Positions 8,517-17,104 of a stretch of DNA of 64,000 bases are shown piece by piece. A model generated the notes under the pieces. The model saw only the letters and a list, made by a program, of their open reading frames with translations, did not search any database and was not told where the DNA came from. Position 1 is the stretch's first letter. Each line of letters begins with the position of its first letter. Origin of the DNA: Alphaproteobacteria bacterium. Lineage in GTDB: Bacteria > Pseudomonadota > Alphaproteobacteria > JAAEOK01. The position numbers and the translations under genes were made by a program. The stretch spans positions 1-64,000 of the forward strand of contig JAAEOK010000053.1 in NCBI GenBank assembly GCA_024244705.1, read 5' to 3'.

Positions 8517-10210
8517 CGCGCGGCCGCCATCGGATAGGCCCAATCGTCTGCCGCGACGCGATCGATTTCATCGGGAAAGGGCGCGTCCTGGTACATCGTG
8601 ATGCGGACCCAGCGGTCGGATCGGGGGTCGAATTTGGTGGCGCCGAAGAAGGACAGCTTGCACCGCAACAGGTCGATGGCGCGCAGATCGGCGCTGATCA
8701 CATTGTCGCGGATTTCGGCATAAGGGTGCGCGCCGACGATCTGGGCGCGCCGCGCCAAATGCCGGTATTGGGGATGGGCGAGCAGGAACGCGGCCAGCTT
8801 TTCGTTCCGGTCGAAGGCGCCGAGCGCGTCGTGGAAACGCCGCATGTCGCGTGCAATCGCCAACGGCTCCTCGAGTTCGCTGCCAGCTTCCAGGTCCCGT
8901 TCGCCGAGGCGCGGCTCGAGCTTTTCTTCGGAGACATACCAGAACCGGGCGCTCTCGTGAGGCAGGTCGAAGTCGATCGACAGGGCCCAGGCATAGTCGT
9001 GCGCGACGAGCGACTTCATTTCGCCGACGCTGATCGAGCCGCCGATCGGAAACGCTGCCTCCTCGTCGACGCTCATCCGCACCGTCAGATCGTCGACCAG
9101 ATCGGCGTGGGGTTCGATGAGCAGTGTCACGGTCATCTCCTGTCCCTCCAGGGACAGGTTCTCCTCGGCCCAGCGATAGAGCGAATCCCAGGGCTGTACG
9201 GCCGACAAGGCGCCGGCATCGACATGGGCCGCGAGGGCCGTGAGATCGGCCTGCAGGGCGATGATTCGGTCGGCCTGCCGCGCGTCGCCGGTCTGCCACT
9301 CTTCGGCCAGATGGCGCGCGCGCGCAAGGGTTGCCGTGAAGACGGCGGTCGCGTCATTCGTCGCTTCGACGAGGGACCGAACGCGCGCCAGAGCGGTCTC
9401 GCGAGCCTCGATCCAACTGTTGATCAGCGTCGGATGATTGACCAGGAAGGGCGCCATGCCGAGGCCGGTCGAGTTGCCGACGCCGAGGCGGCGGCGGATG
9501 GCCGGGTCGAGCGCGACCGCCTGCGACCCGCCGCGTTCGCGCGCTATATGCTCGGCGAGATCGACAGTGAAGTTGCGGATCAGCCAAACCGTCAGCATCT
9601 CGGCGCGAAACGGGCCTGCCACTTCGGGCCGCGCGGCGATAACATCGCGATCGGCAATACCGAATTTGCCGTTTCCGTAGACGGCGGTGGTTCGCATCAA
9701 ATAGCCGACCGCCTCGACCTGTTCCACATCCGGCTGCCTCCCCTCGGCGAGCCGCGACACGACATGCTCGAACAGCCTGACGCTCTTGTTGGCCCGCGAC
9801 AGCACGAGCTCGCTCGAGAGATAGCGTCCGGCTTCCTGCTTGGGCACGTTATGAGCCAGCCGTTCGATATCGGCTTCGCTGGGTATGCCGTCGAACAAGG
9901 CGTAGGTGGAATCCCAGGCCTCGGCGATGACGCGGTCGGTGCGCAGCTCGGGGGGGAGTTCGTGCCCATAGGCGATTAGGCTGTAGACATGGTGGGGCGC
10001 TTGCGCCGTATACACCGCGACCCCGACGCCGTTTTCGTCGATCCGCCATACCGGCCGCTCGAAGCGCCAGCGTTCGCGCTTGACCCGGCGCATCAAGGCA
10101 CGCATGAAGCTGAGCCGGGTCTGGTGGAAGCTACCCAACCGATCGAGCCGCATGACGAGCGATGGATCGCGCAATTGGATTTTGGCCTCATGGCCGGCAT
10201 TTTCGTTCAT
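8513..10210 (-). CDS. conserved-looking protein of unknown function, 565 aa
   Basis: I do not recognise the family. The protein is soluble, with no signal peptide or membrane helix. The first ~380 residues are helical and arginine/aspartate-rich (LDRLGSFHQTRLSFMRALM near 20; VGYLMRTTAVYGNGKFG near 175; LRARHLAEEW-like helices near 320). The last ~180 residues look beta-rich (GGSISVGEMKSLVAHDYAWA) and end in WVRITMYQDAPFPDE. The start is placed at the ATG at 10210, which follows GACCTCTTGAGG; the longer frame upstream runs through the BCCT 3' region. It overlaps the DUF3726 gene by four bases, so the two products probably act together. Confidence 0.7.
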   Translation of the reverse strand: MNENAGHEAKIQLRDPSLVMRLDRLGSFHQTRLSFMRALMRRVKRERWRFERPVWRIDENGVGVAVYTAQAPHHVYSLIAYGHELPPELRTDRVIAEAWDSTYALFDGIPSEADIERLAHNVPKQEAGRYLSSELVLSRANKSVRLFEHVVSRLAEGRQPDVEQVEAVGYLMRTTAVYGNGKFGIADRDVIAARPEVAGPFRAEMLTVWLIRNFTVDLAEHIARERGGSQAVALDPAIRRRLGVGNSTGLGMAPFLVNHPTLINSWIEARETALARVRSLVEATNDATAVFTATLARARHLAEEWQTGDARQADRIIALQADLTALAAHVDAGALSAVQPWDSLYRWAEENLSLEGQEMTVTLLIEPHADLVDDLTVRMSVDEEAAFPIGGSISVGEMKSLVAHDYAWALSIDFDLPHESARFWYVSEEKLEPRLGERDLEAGSELEEPLAIARDMRRFHDALGAFDRNEKLAAFLLAHPQYRHLARRAQIVGAHPYAEIRDNVISADLRAIDLLRCKLSFFGATKFDPRSDRWVRITMYQDAPFPDEIDRVAADDWAYPMAAAR

Positions 10211-10323
10211 AAGCACCTCAAGAGGTCGACGAGCCGAATTGTAGACCGCTTCGATGGGAGAGTCCGGGCGGATCGGAGAGACGGCCGCCGGCAGCCGCCT
10301 CTCCGCCCGAAGCGTTGTGCCGG

Positions 10324-11900
10324 CTAGGCGGCGCTGGGTGCCGCCAGCCTGGCCTCCTTGCCCGACGCCAGCGTGATCCGCAGCGCGTCCCAAAGCGACG
10401 GCAACAGGATCAGCGATACCGGCACCGCGGTCACCACGATGAACGATTGCAGCTTCGAGACCCGGCCGAGCCGACGGAGATCAATATCAACGCCATCGCG
10501 CCCATCGCCACGCCCCAGAACACACGCACCGGGGTCGACGGGTTGTCGGAGCTCGACATGGCCACGGCGATGACATAGGTCATCGAGTCGCCGGTGGTCG
10601 CCACAAACACCGTGGTCAGGATCAGGAACAGGATCGAGATCAGGAACCCGGCCGGCAGCCCCTGTGTGATGGCGAGCAGTGCGGCGGGCAAATTGAAGCC
10701 CTCGAAAGCGGCGGAGATGGTGCCGGGATCGGCGAGTTCCAGTGCCAAGCCCGTGCCGCCGACGATGGTAGACCAGAAATTGGTCACGATCGGAGCGACG
10801 ATCGAAAGCATGATGACGATCGCACGGATCGAGCGGCCGCGGGAAACGCGCGCAATGAACATCGCCATCAGCGGCCCATAGCCGAGGAACCAGCCCCAGA
10901 AGAAGACAGTCCACCAGCCGAGCCATCCGGGTTCGCCGAACAGCCCCGAATCGCCGCGATAAAGCGCCATTCCGAAGAAGTTGGACACATAGGTGCCAAG
11001 ACCGCCGAAGAAGCCATCGAAGATAAACAGGGTTGGCCCTGCGACCAGCATGAAGGCGAGCAGGGCGAAGCCGAGGATGATATTGAAACGGCTCAAGAAC
11101 TGGATGCCCTTGTTGATGCCGGTGATCGCCGAAATCGTGTAAATGGCGACGAGACCGGCGATGACGAGGGCTTGAGTGGTAAAGCCGTCGGGAACACTGA
11201 ACAGGGCATTGAGGCCGTAGCTGACCTGAAGGCCGAGGAAACCGATCGGCCCGACCGTGCCGGCCACCACCGCGATGATGCAGGCCGCATCGGCGACTCA
11301 GCCAATCGGCCCGTTGATCGCCCGGTCGCCAAATACCGGATAGAGCAACGTGCGCGGCGCCAGCGGCAGACCCTTGTCGTAGTGGTAATGCATCAGCATG
11401 ACCGTGGTCAGGCTGCCGAGAATCGCCCACGCCAGGAAGCCCCAATGCATGAAGGATTGCGCCAGCGCCGGATAGGCCGCCTCGGCGGTCTGGCCTTCAA
11501 TGCCGAAATAGGGTGGCGCCGATACGAAATGCGCCATCGGTTCGCCGGCGGCCCAGAACACGCCGCCACCGGCCAACAAGGTGCACATGATCATCGAGCC
11601 CCATTGGAAAACCGTAAACTCGGGCTTTGCAAGGCCGCCGAGAACGGCCTTCCCGCCGGGTAGGGCCGCAATCAGCAGGCCGATGAGGAATGTCGCCAGC
11701 AACAAGAACTGCCAGTAAAGGCCGAAGTATTTCGCCGACCAGGCAAAGCCCGCGTCGACGATCGCCTGGAGGGTGTCGAGGTCGGCCAGGGCGAGAAGGC
11801 AGAAGAGAGCGATAAACCCACCGGTCATCGCAAAAATGGGGATTTTGACGCCGTCAAATCCACTGGCCCGTGTTCCCGGACCTGCCGGTATGTCTGTCAT
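10324..11900 (-). pseudogene. BCCT-family betaine/carnitine/choline carrier, disrupted twice
   Basis: The three-part reading gives a protein of about 525 aa, the normal BCCT size. Part one (from ATG 11900) covers helices 1-5 and stops at an in-frame TGA at 11298-11300. Reading continues in the same frame with VADAACIIAVVAGTVGPIGF, and later includes GWWTVFFWGWFLGYGPLMAMF, the Trp-rich helix of the BCCT substrate site. Near 10455-10485 the frame shifts; the last segment (SKLQSFIVVTAVPVSLILLP) lies one frame over and ends at 10324. Gly-Trp is expected at the TGA, so TGG to TGA is the simplest cause. It lies between the dipeptidase-like and 565-aa genes and would have imported the cluster's substrate. 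Confidence 0.8.
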
Positions 11901-11949
11901 GTTGAAGTCTCCCTTTCGAGTATTGCCCGCGTGACGTCACACGTGACGG

Positions 11950-12981
11950 TCAGGCGTTCGACTCTGCGGCCAGCTTTTCTTTCGGAACGAAGTTGCGGTC
12001 GAAGAACGTCAGCCAATTTTCTCCCAGGACCTTCGCGGCCTCTTGTTCGGAAAAGCCGGTGTCGCGCAATCCGCGCGCGATGTTGGAAAAGTCGCGATTG
12101 TCCCGGAACCATTCCGGTTGGGGCGGAAATCCGGCGTTGGCCTTGGATCCTTCGCCATAATCGATGTCCTTGGTCCAGCGGCCCGTGCGCATCCATTCGA
12201 CCACGCTGTCGGGATGGCCCTGGCACAGGTCGGAGCCGATGCCGAGCTGGTCGACACCGACAATCTCGGCGGTTCGCGCGGCCATTTCGCAGAATTCTTC
12301 AAGCGTGCAATCGGTGGCGCCTTTCAGGTGGTGGGGATAGAGCGAGAGGCCGAGCATTCCGCCCGACGCCGACAGCGCCTTCAGAATCGCGTCCGATTTA
12401 TTGCGCCGGGCCGGGTGCCAGAACGCCGGATTGGCATGGGTGATCGCGATCGGGCGCTCCGAGATCTCGATCGCCTCGAGGGTCGAGCGCTCGGCCGAAT
12501 GCGACATGTCGACGACCAGCCCGACGCGATTCATCTCTTTGATCGCCTCGCGCCCCATGCGCGTGATTCCCGGGTCCTCGACTTCGTAGCAGCCGGTCGC
12601 CAGCAAGGATTGGTTGTTGTAGCTGAGCTGCATAAAGCGCGCACCGAGAGCGTGCACGATCTCGATCAGGCCGATATCGTCCTCGATCGAGCTGCAATTC
12701 TGGAAGCCAAAAAAGATCGCCGTGCGGCCGCTCCGTCGCGCTTCGTGAACATCGCTCGCCCAGCGCCCCGGCATGATCAGGTCGGGGTGCCGCTCGAACA
12801 ACCGGTTCCACGATTCGATATTGGTTACCGTTTCGCGAAACAATTCGTGATAGCTGATCGTGACGTGGACGGCATCGACGCCGCCCTCGCGCATTTGCCG
12901 AAAGATCGTCTCCGACCAATTACAGTATTGCAGGCCGTCGATGACGATCGGGCGGTCGGGTGATGTGTCGGACGCCGTCAT
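11950..12981 (-). CDS. M19 (renal/membrane dipeptidase) family hydrolase
   Basis: A 343-aa amidohydrolase-fold protein of peptidase family M19, zinc enzymes that cleave dipeptides or related amides. DMSHSAERST and ITHANPAFWHPARRN carry the two conserved His ligands, and LGIGSDLCQGH the distal Asp. The first ligand pair, normally DgHnD, is DGLQYCNW here, so the usual HxD is missing and metal binding may be mononuclear or altered. The ATG overlaps the aldehyde dehydrogenase stop as ATGA, and the BCCT gene follows after 49 bases. In catabolic clusters such proteins are often mis-named dipeptidases; an amide or lactam substrate is possible. Confidence 0.82.
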   Translation of the reverse strand: MTASDTSPDRPIVIDGLQYCNWSETIFRQMREGGVDAVHVTISYHELFRETVTNIESWNRLFERHPDLIMPGRWASDVHEARRSGRTAIFFGFQNCSSIEDDIGLIEIVHALGARFMQLSYNNQSLLATGCYEVEDPGITRMGREAIKEMNRVGLVVDMSHSAERSTLEAIEISERPIAITHANPAFWHPARRNKSDAILKALSASGGMLGLSLYPHHLKGATDCTLEEFCEMAARTAEIVGVDQLGIGSDLCQGHPDSVVEWMRTGRWTKDIDYGEGSKANAGFPPQPEWFRDNRDFSNIARGLRDTGFSEQEAAKVLGENWLTFFDRNFVPKEKLAAESNA

Positions 12982-14429
12982 GCCGGCACACCCGCACTGA
13001 CATAGGACGTCTTGACGGTGGTGTAGAATTCGGCCGCGTAGCGGCCCTGTTCTCGCGGACCGAAGCTCGAATCACCGCGCCCGCCGAAGGGGACGTGGTA
13101 GTCGGTTCCCGCCGTCGGCAGATTGACCATGACGCAGCCGGTCTTCGAGTTGCGCCGGAAATGGCTGGCCCGCGCCAGCGATGAGGTGACGATGCCGGAG
13201 GTCAACCCGAAGCTGGTATCGTTGGCGGCGGCCAGCGCCTCTTCGTAGGCACCGACCTTGATGACGCAGGCGATCGGCGCAAACATCTCCTCCCGATTGA
13301 CGCGCTGGTCATTGCGGGTGCCGGCGAACAGGGCCGGCGCCATGTAGTAGCCGTCGCTCTCGAACTCGAGCCGCTCGCCGCCGAGAATATGCTCGGCGCC
13401 CTCGTCGATCGCGAGCCGCACGTATCCGAGGTTCGCTTCGAGCTGCTCCGCGCTGACCACCGGCCCGATCTGCGTGCCCTCGGCCAGCGCGTGGCCGACC
13501 CGGAGCGCGCGGACCGCCGCCGCCAGCTTCTCGACGAAGGCGTCATGCACTGTTTCGTGTACGATCAGTCTCGACGATGCGGTGCATTTCTGGCCGGTCC
13601 CGCCATAGGCGCCGTTGGCGGCGCACTGCACGGCGATATCGATGTCGGCGTCGTCCATCACCACCAGCGGGTTCTTGGAGCCCATCTCGAGTTGCACCTT
13701 GGTCATGTTGGCGATCGCGGAGGCCGCGATACCGCGGCCGACAGCGACCGAACCGGTAAACGAGATGGCGTCGATCAAGGGGCTCTCGATCAGGCGCTGG
13801 CCGATCTCCCGGCCGGACCCCATGACCAGATTGAAAAGTCCGTCCGGCAGGCCCTGGCGCGAGATGATCTCGCTCAACGCCCAGGCCGAGGCGGGGGTCA
13901 GGTTCGCGGGCTTCCACGCGACCGCGTTGCCGAAGGCGAGGGCCGGCGCGATTTTCCATGCCGCGGTGGCGACCGGGAAATTCCACGGCGAGATGATGGC
14001 GACGACGCCGACGGGTTCGCGGCGAACGTCAATCTCGATGCCGTCACGTACCGAATCGGCCGTATCGCCGATTTGCCGCAGCACCTCGGCGGCGAAATAG
14101 GTGAAGAACTGCCCCGCCCGAAATACCTCTCCAACGCCCTCGGCGCGCGGCTTGCCTTCCTCTCGCGACAGCAGCTCGCCAAGTTCGGCGCGGCGGCCCT
14201 TGAGCTCCTCGCCGATCGCCATGAGCGCGGCGTAGCGATTCTCCAGGCCGCTCTTGGCCCAGGTCGCCTGCGCCTCGCGCGCAGCGGCGAGCGCGTGCTC
14301 GAGCTGTTCGCCGGTCGCCTGGGCGTAATGGCCGATGACATCTGACCGATCGGACGGGCTGCGATTCTCGATCGCGCCGTCGGACCCGGCCCAATCGCCG
14401 GCGATATAGTTCCTGAAAATGTTCGACAC
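12978..14429 (-). CDS. NAD(P)-dependent aldehyde dehydrogenase
   Basis: A 483-aa aldehyde dehydrogenase oxidising an aldehyde to its acid. The catalytic Cys is C282 in GQKCTASSR and the general base is E248 in LEMGSKNP; the cofactor loop ISPWNFP is at 147-153. The sequence resembles the 2,5-dioxovalerate/succinate-semialdehyde group, but aldehyde specificity cannot be read off. A GTG start follows TGAGGT. It heads the long minus-strand gene string and is divergent from a LysR regulator, so it is the likely first target of that regulator. It overlaps the next gene by four bases. Confidence 0.9.
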   Translation of the reverse strand: MSNIFRNYIAGDWAGSDGAIENRSPSDRSDVIGHYAQATGEQLEHALAAAREAQATWAKSGLENRYAALMAIGEELKGRRAELGELLSREEGKPRAEGVGEVFRAGQFFTYFAAEVLRQIGDTADSVRDGIEIDVRREPVGVVAIISPWNFPVATAAWKIAPALAFGNAVAWKPANLTPASAWALSEIISRQGLPDGLFNLVMGSGREIGQRLIESPLIDAISFTGSVAVGRGIAASAIANMTKVQLEMGSKNPLVVMDDADIDIAVQCAANGAYGGTGQKCTASSRLIVHETVHDAFVEKLAAAVRALRVGHALAEGTQIGPVVSAEQLEANLGYVRLAIDEGAEHILGGERLEFESDGYYMAPALFAGTRNDQRVNREEMFAPIACVIKVGAYEEALAAANDTSFGLTSGIVTSSLARASHFRRNSKTGCVMVNLPTAGTDYHVPFGGRGDSSFGPREQGRYAAEFYTTVKTSYVSAGVPA

Positions 14430-14460
14430 CCGACCTCACTCGGTATCTTGCGCGCTGTCA

Positions 14461-14487
14461 CCGCGGCCATCGTGGCCATGGCCGCGG
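14461..14487. repeat. GC-rich perfect hairpin between aldehyde dehydrogenase and lysR
   Basis: Nine bases at 14461-14469 (CCGCGGCCA) are the exact reverse complement of 14479-14487, with a nine-base loop. On the plus strand it is followed by GTTTTTGAC, which has terminator shape, but no plus-strand gene precedes it. On the minus strand it would lie in the leader of the aldehyde dehydrogenase message, about 30 bases before the start codon, and could affect its translation or insulate the two divergent promoters. Confidence 0.5.
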
Positions 14488-14490
14488 TTT

Positions 14491-14535
14491 TTGACAAACT
14501 GAAATTATTTGATCATATTTCAATATTTCTGAAAT
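14491..14535 (+). promoter_or_regulatory. probable LysR operator and lysR promoter
   Basis: TGAAAT at 14500-14505 and ATTTCA at 14517-14522 are separated by 11 bases and form a perfect inverted repeat of the T-N11-A type bound by LysR regulators. A second small palindrome, ATTTC-T-GAAAT, is at 14525-14535. TTGACA (14491-14496) and CATATT (14514-14519), 17 bases apart, make a plausible -35/-10 for lysR, so the regulator would sit on its own promoter. This is strikingly AT-rich for the region. Confidence 0.6.
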
Positions 14536-14547
14536 AGCGGTGAAGTC

Positions 14548-15426
14548 ATGGTTGTCAGGGTCGAAGCGTTGCGCACCTTCGTCACCGTCGCCGAGGCCGG
14601 CAACATAACCGACGCCGCCGACCGGCTCGGGCGCACGCCGTCGGCGGTCTCGATGACTTTGAAGCGATTGGAGGAACATCTCGGACGGCCGCTATTCGAA
14701 GGCGACCGCAAGTCACGCCTGACCGGTCTCGGCGCCTATGTGCTCGATCAAGCGCGGCGCGAGGTCGAACAGTTTACCCAGACCGTCCGGTCGATAGAGA
14801 GCTACGCGCGCAACGAAATGGGCCAAATTTCGGTGGCCTGCGTGCCGTCCTTCGCGACGCTTGTCCTACCGCTTGCGCTTCAGACTTATCTCGCCCGCTG
14901 GCCCGGCATCGAGGTCGATATCCGGGACATGGACTCGCGGACCGTGCGCCGTTTCGTCGACCAGGGCCGGGTCGACATTGGCATTGCGACGGTCCCGGGG
15001 CGCCAGGTCGGATTGAACGTCTCGCCGCTGATGATCGACGCCTTCGGCGTCGTGTGCCCGGTCGGCCATCCGCTGACCAACCTGGATCGACCGCTCTCCT
15101 GGGCCGACCTCGATGGACATTCTTTGATCGCGAATGGCATCTGTGCGTTGATCGAGGCCCCGGAATTTCAGGCGGTCCTGGGCCGATCGCGACTGATGGT
15201 GCGCAATACGACGTCGATCTTGGCTCTCGTCGCGGCGGGTGTCGGGATCACCGTTCTGCCCCGTCTTGCCGTGCCGCTGGACACCGACAAGGCGTGCTTT
15301 CTGCCGTTGCGATACGCCGATGTGCGCCGCCCACTTCACATCCTGACACGGTCGAATAGCGCACTGACTCCGGCCTCCGAAGCCTTCATCGATACGCTCA
15401 TGGAATCGGTCCCGCCGAACGGCTAG
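14548..15426 (+). CDS. LysR-family transcriptional regulator
   Basis: A 292-aa regulator with an N-terminal winged helix-turn-helix (LRTFVTVAEAGNITDAADRL, then TPSAVSMTLKRLEEHLG, residues 6-58) and a periplasmic-binding-protein-like effector domain from about residue 90. It is transcribed away from the aldehyde dehydrogenase gene and has a T-N11-A palindrome in the shared 118-base gap, the classic arrangement for a LysR activator of the divergent operon. The effector is probably the substrate or first intermediate of the 4.8-14.4 kb pathway. Confidence 0.93.
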   Translation: MVVRVEALRTFVTVAEAGNITDAADRLGRTPSAVSMTLKRLEEHLGRPLFEGDRKSRLTGLGAYVLDQARREVEQFTQTVRSIESYARNEMGQISVACVPSFATLVLPLALQTYLARWPGIEVDIRDMDSRTVRRFVDQGRVDIGIATVPGRQVGLNVSPLMIDAFGVVCPVGHPLTNLDRPLSWADLDGHSLIANGICALIEAPEFQAVLGRSRLMVRNTTSILALVAAGVGITVLPRLAVPLDTDKACFLPLRYADVRRPLHILTRSNSALTPASEAFIDTLMESVPPNG

Positions 15427-15530
15427 GAATCGAGCACGGCCGCATCACACGCGGTCGCTATCCGGCACCAGGGTGCTCGTTGTGCTATGGTGAACGGAGG
15501 GAGTTCGAAACCGTTACGACATGATTGGCC

Positions 15531-16259
15531 ATGAGCACGGTGAGCAACAATCTTGACGGTATCAGGTGCCTGGAGGCGTTGCCGCAAAACGTAAGGGATG
15601 TGGTTGCCCGGTCATGCGCTTGGCGGACCTACGGCGCCGGCGAGATCGTCGTCGGCGAGTCCGATGGGACGACGGACGTCTTCTTTATCGTTGGTGGAAC
15701 GGTCCGGGTCGTCATCTATTCGGAGGAGGGCAAGGAGGTCATTTTTCGCGACCTCCCCGCCGGCAGCATATTTGGCGAGCTGTCCGCGATCGATGATCAA
15801 CCCCGGTCGGCATCGGTTGTCGCGGTCATCGAATCGCACTTGGCGTCGATCACGTCACGGCAGTTCTGGCAACTCGCCGCCGAACATCCGGAGTTTACCG
15901 CGGCCATCCTTCGGCACTTGACCGCGAACATCCGCTCGCTGACCGAACGCGTGTTCGAATTCAGCACGTTGGCGGTTCGAAACCGGATTCATGCCGAACT
16001 CCTCCGACTGGCGCTCGAGGGTAATATCGAAGGGGGCGCGGCGGTGGTTGCCCCGGCGCCGACCCACGCCGATATCGCGAGCCGGGTCAGCACCCACCGC
16101 GAGGCGGTCACCCGCGAGCTGTCCAGCCTGGCCCGGAACGGCGTGATCCGTCGGGAGCGGGGTCGTATCGTCGTCCCCGACATTCGCCTGCTGCACAAGA
16201 TGGTCGCGGATGTTCTCGGCGATGACGTCAAATTTGTCGACGAGGGCGGCGATCCGTGA
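15531..16259 (+). CDS. Crp/Fnr-family transcriptional regulator
   Basis: A 242-aa protein with an N-terminal cyclic-nucleotide-binding beta-roll (about residues 15-125, including FRDLPAGSIFGELSAIDDQPRSASVVA) and a C-terminal Crp-type helix-turn-helix (THADIASRVSTHREAVTRELSSL, residues ~178-200). The beta-roll keeps the GE.....R.A pattern of the cAMP phosphate-binding cassette, so a cyclic nucleotide ligand is plausible. No N-terminal Cys cluster is present, so it is not an Fnr iron-sulfur sensor. An ATG at 15531 is chosen over a TTG two codons upstream. Targets are not evident. Confidence 0.9.
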   Translation: MSTVSNNLDGIRCLEALPQNVRDVVARSCAWRTYGAGEIVVGESDGTTDVFFIVGGTVRVVIYSEEGKEVIFRDLPAGSIFGELSAIDDQPRSASVVAVIESHLASITSRQFWQLAAEHPEFTAAILRHLTANIRSLTERVFEFSTLAVRNRIHAELLRLALEGNIEGGAAVVAPAPTHADIASRVSTHREAVTRELSSLARNGVIRRERGRIVVPDIRLLHKMVADVLGDDVKFVDEGGDP

Positions 16260-16331
16260 CGCCTGCCGCCGCGAATTGCGGATCTAGTCCGAGGCGGTCA
16301 TAGACGTCATGCGCTCGCGGAATGGTTTCAG

Positions 16332-16910
16332 TCAATCCTCGGTCCGCGGTTTGATGGTCGGCTTGTGCCACACCAGTTTCTGCACCTCGGCGTCGAGCGG
16401 CGTGCCCGCGATCGAGTTGGTGTAATTGCTGAGCACCTTGGTCGCGATTCCCAACACCACTTCGAGCGCCTGTTGCGGTTCCCAGCCGGCGTCGAAGAAC
16501 GCCGCCAAATCGCTCTCGGCGATCTTGCCCTTGGTCCGAATCACCGCCTGGCTGTACACGCGGAGGGCCTCCAGCTTCGGATCGCCAAGCCGGCCGCCGG
16601 CGCGCAGCGCGGCGACGTCTTCGGGATCCATCTTGGCCTGCCTGGAAAGCAGGGTGTGCCACGGGACACAATAATCGCACTCGTTTTCGAAGTTGGCGGT
16701 CTGATAGACGACCTGCCGCTCGACCGGCGAAAACGACGTTTCGTCGAACAGGTCCCACAGCGCGCCATAGCCTTTGAGAAGGGGCGGGGCCAGCGCCATG
16801 GTTCCCTCCAGATTGGGAATCATGCCGAACTCCTCGCGCGTCGCGGTCAGTTGTTCGAGCGCGGCGTCCGGCGCGTTGCTTTCATCGTGGATGGGAAATC
16901 GATCGGCCAT
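16332..16910 (-). CDS. carboxymuconolactone decarboxylase/AhpD-like protein
   Basis: A 192-aa helical protein of the CMD/AhpD superfamily. The motif NECDYCVPWHTLLSRQA contains the C-x2-C-x3-H arrangement of the peroxidase-type active site, so it is more likely a peroxidase or thiol reductase than a decarboxylase. It is monocistronic and converges with the Crp/Fnr gene (72-base gap). The 194 bases between its start and the flavin-reductase gene hold one of the shared TetR-type operators, but that site is nearer to the other gene. Confidence 0.82.
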   Translation of the reverse strand: MADRFPIHDESNAPDAALEQLTATREEFGMIPNLEGTMALAPPLLKGYGALWDLFDETSFSPVERQVVYQTANFENECDYCVPWHTLLSRQAKMDPEDVAALRAGGRLGDPKLEALRVYSQAVIRTKGKIAESDLAAFFDAGWEPQQALEVVLGIATKVLSNYTNSIAGTPLDAEVQKLVWHKPTIKPRTED

Positions 16911-17017
16911 GGCTCACTTCCTCTTTCATGTACGCGGTGGTGTCCCGAATTCCGGATCGACTGCACCGGGCTGACGATCGTACTCAAATGACCGGCCACA
17001 ACCGGCCCCTACCATAA

Positions 17018-17043
17018 TATTGATTGATCGATTAATTAGATCA
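17018..17043. promoter_or_regulatory. TetR-type operator, site A
   Basis: The sequence TTGATCGATTAATTAGA at 17024-17040 matches the motif TTRAYCGATTAATYAA also found at 19619, 19892 (one half) and 20667. It lies about 65 bases upstream of the flavin-reductase start, in a promoter position. An AT-rich palindrome of this kind in otherwise GC-rich DNA is unlikely by chance when seen four times next to one tetR gene. Confidence 0.65.
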
Positions 17044-17104
17044 ATGCCAAGGGCGGCGGTCGGAGGACAGACCGGCCCGGTCACGGATGGAGGTTACGGA
17101 ATCT

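Noticed and set aside
11298-11300. Selenocysteine read-through of the BCCT TGA
   Set aside because: BCCT carriers are not selenoproteins, the expected residue is Trp, a second lesion lies downstream, and no downstream selenocysteine insertion hairpin was recognised.
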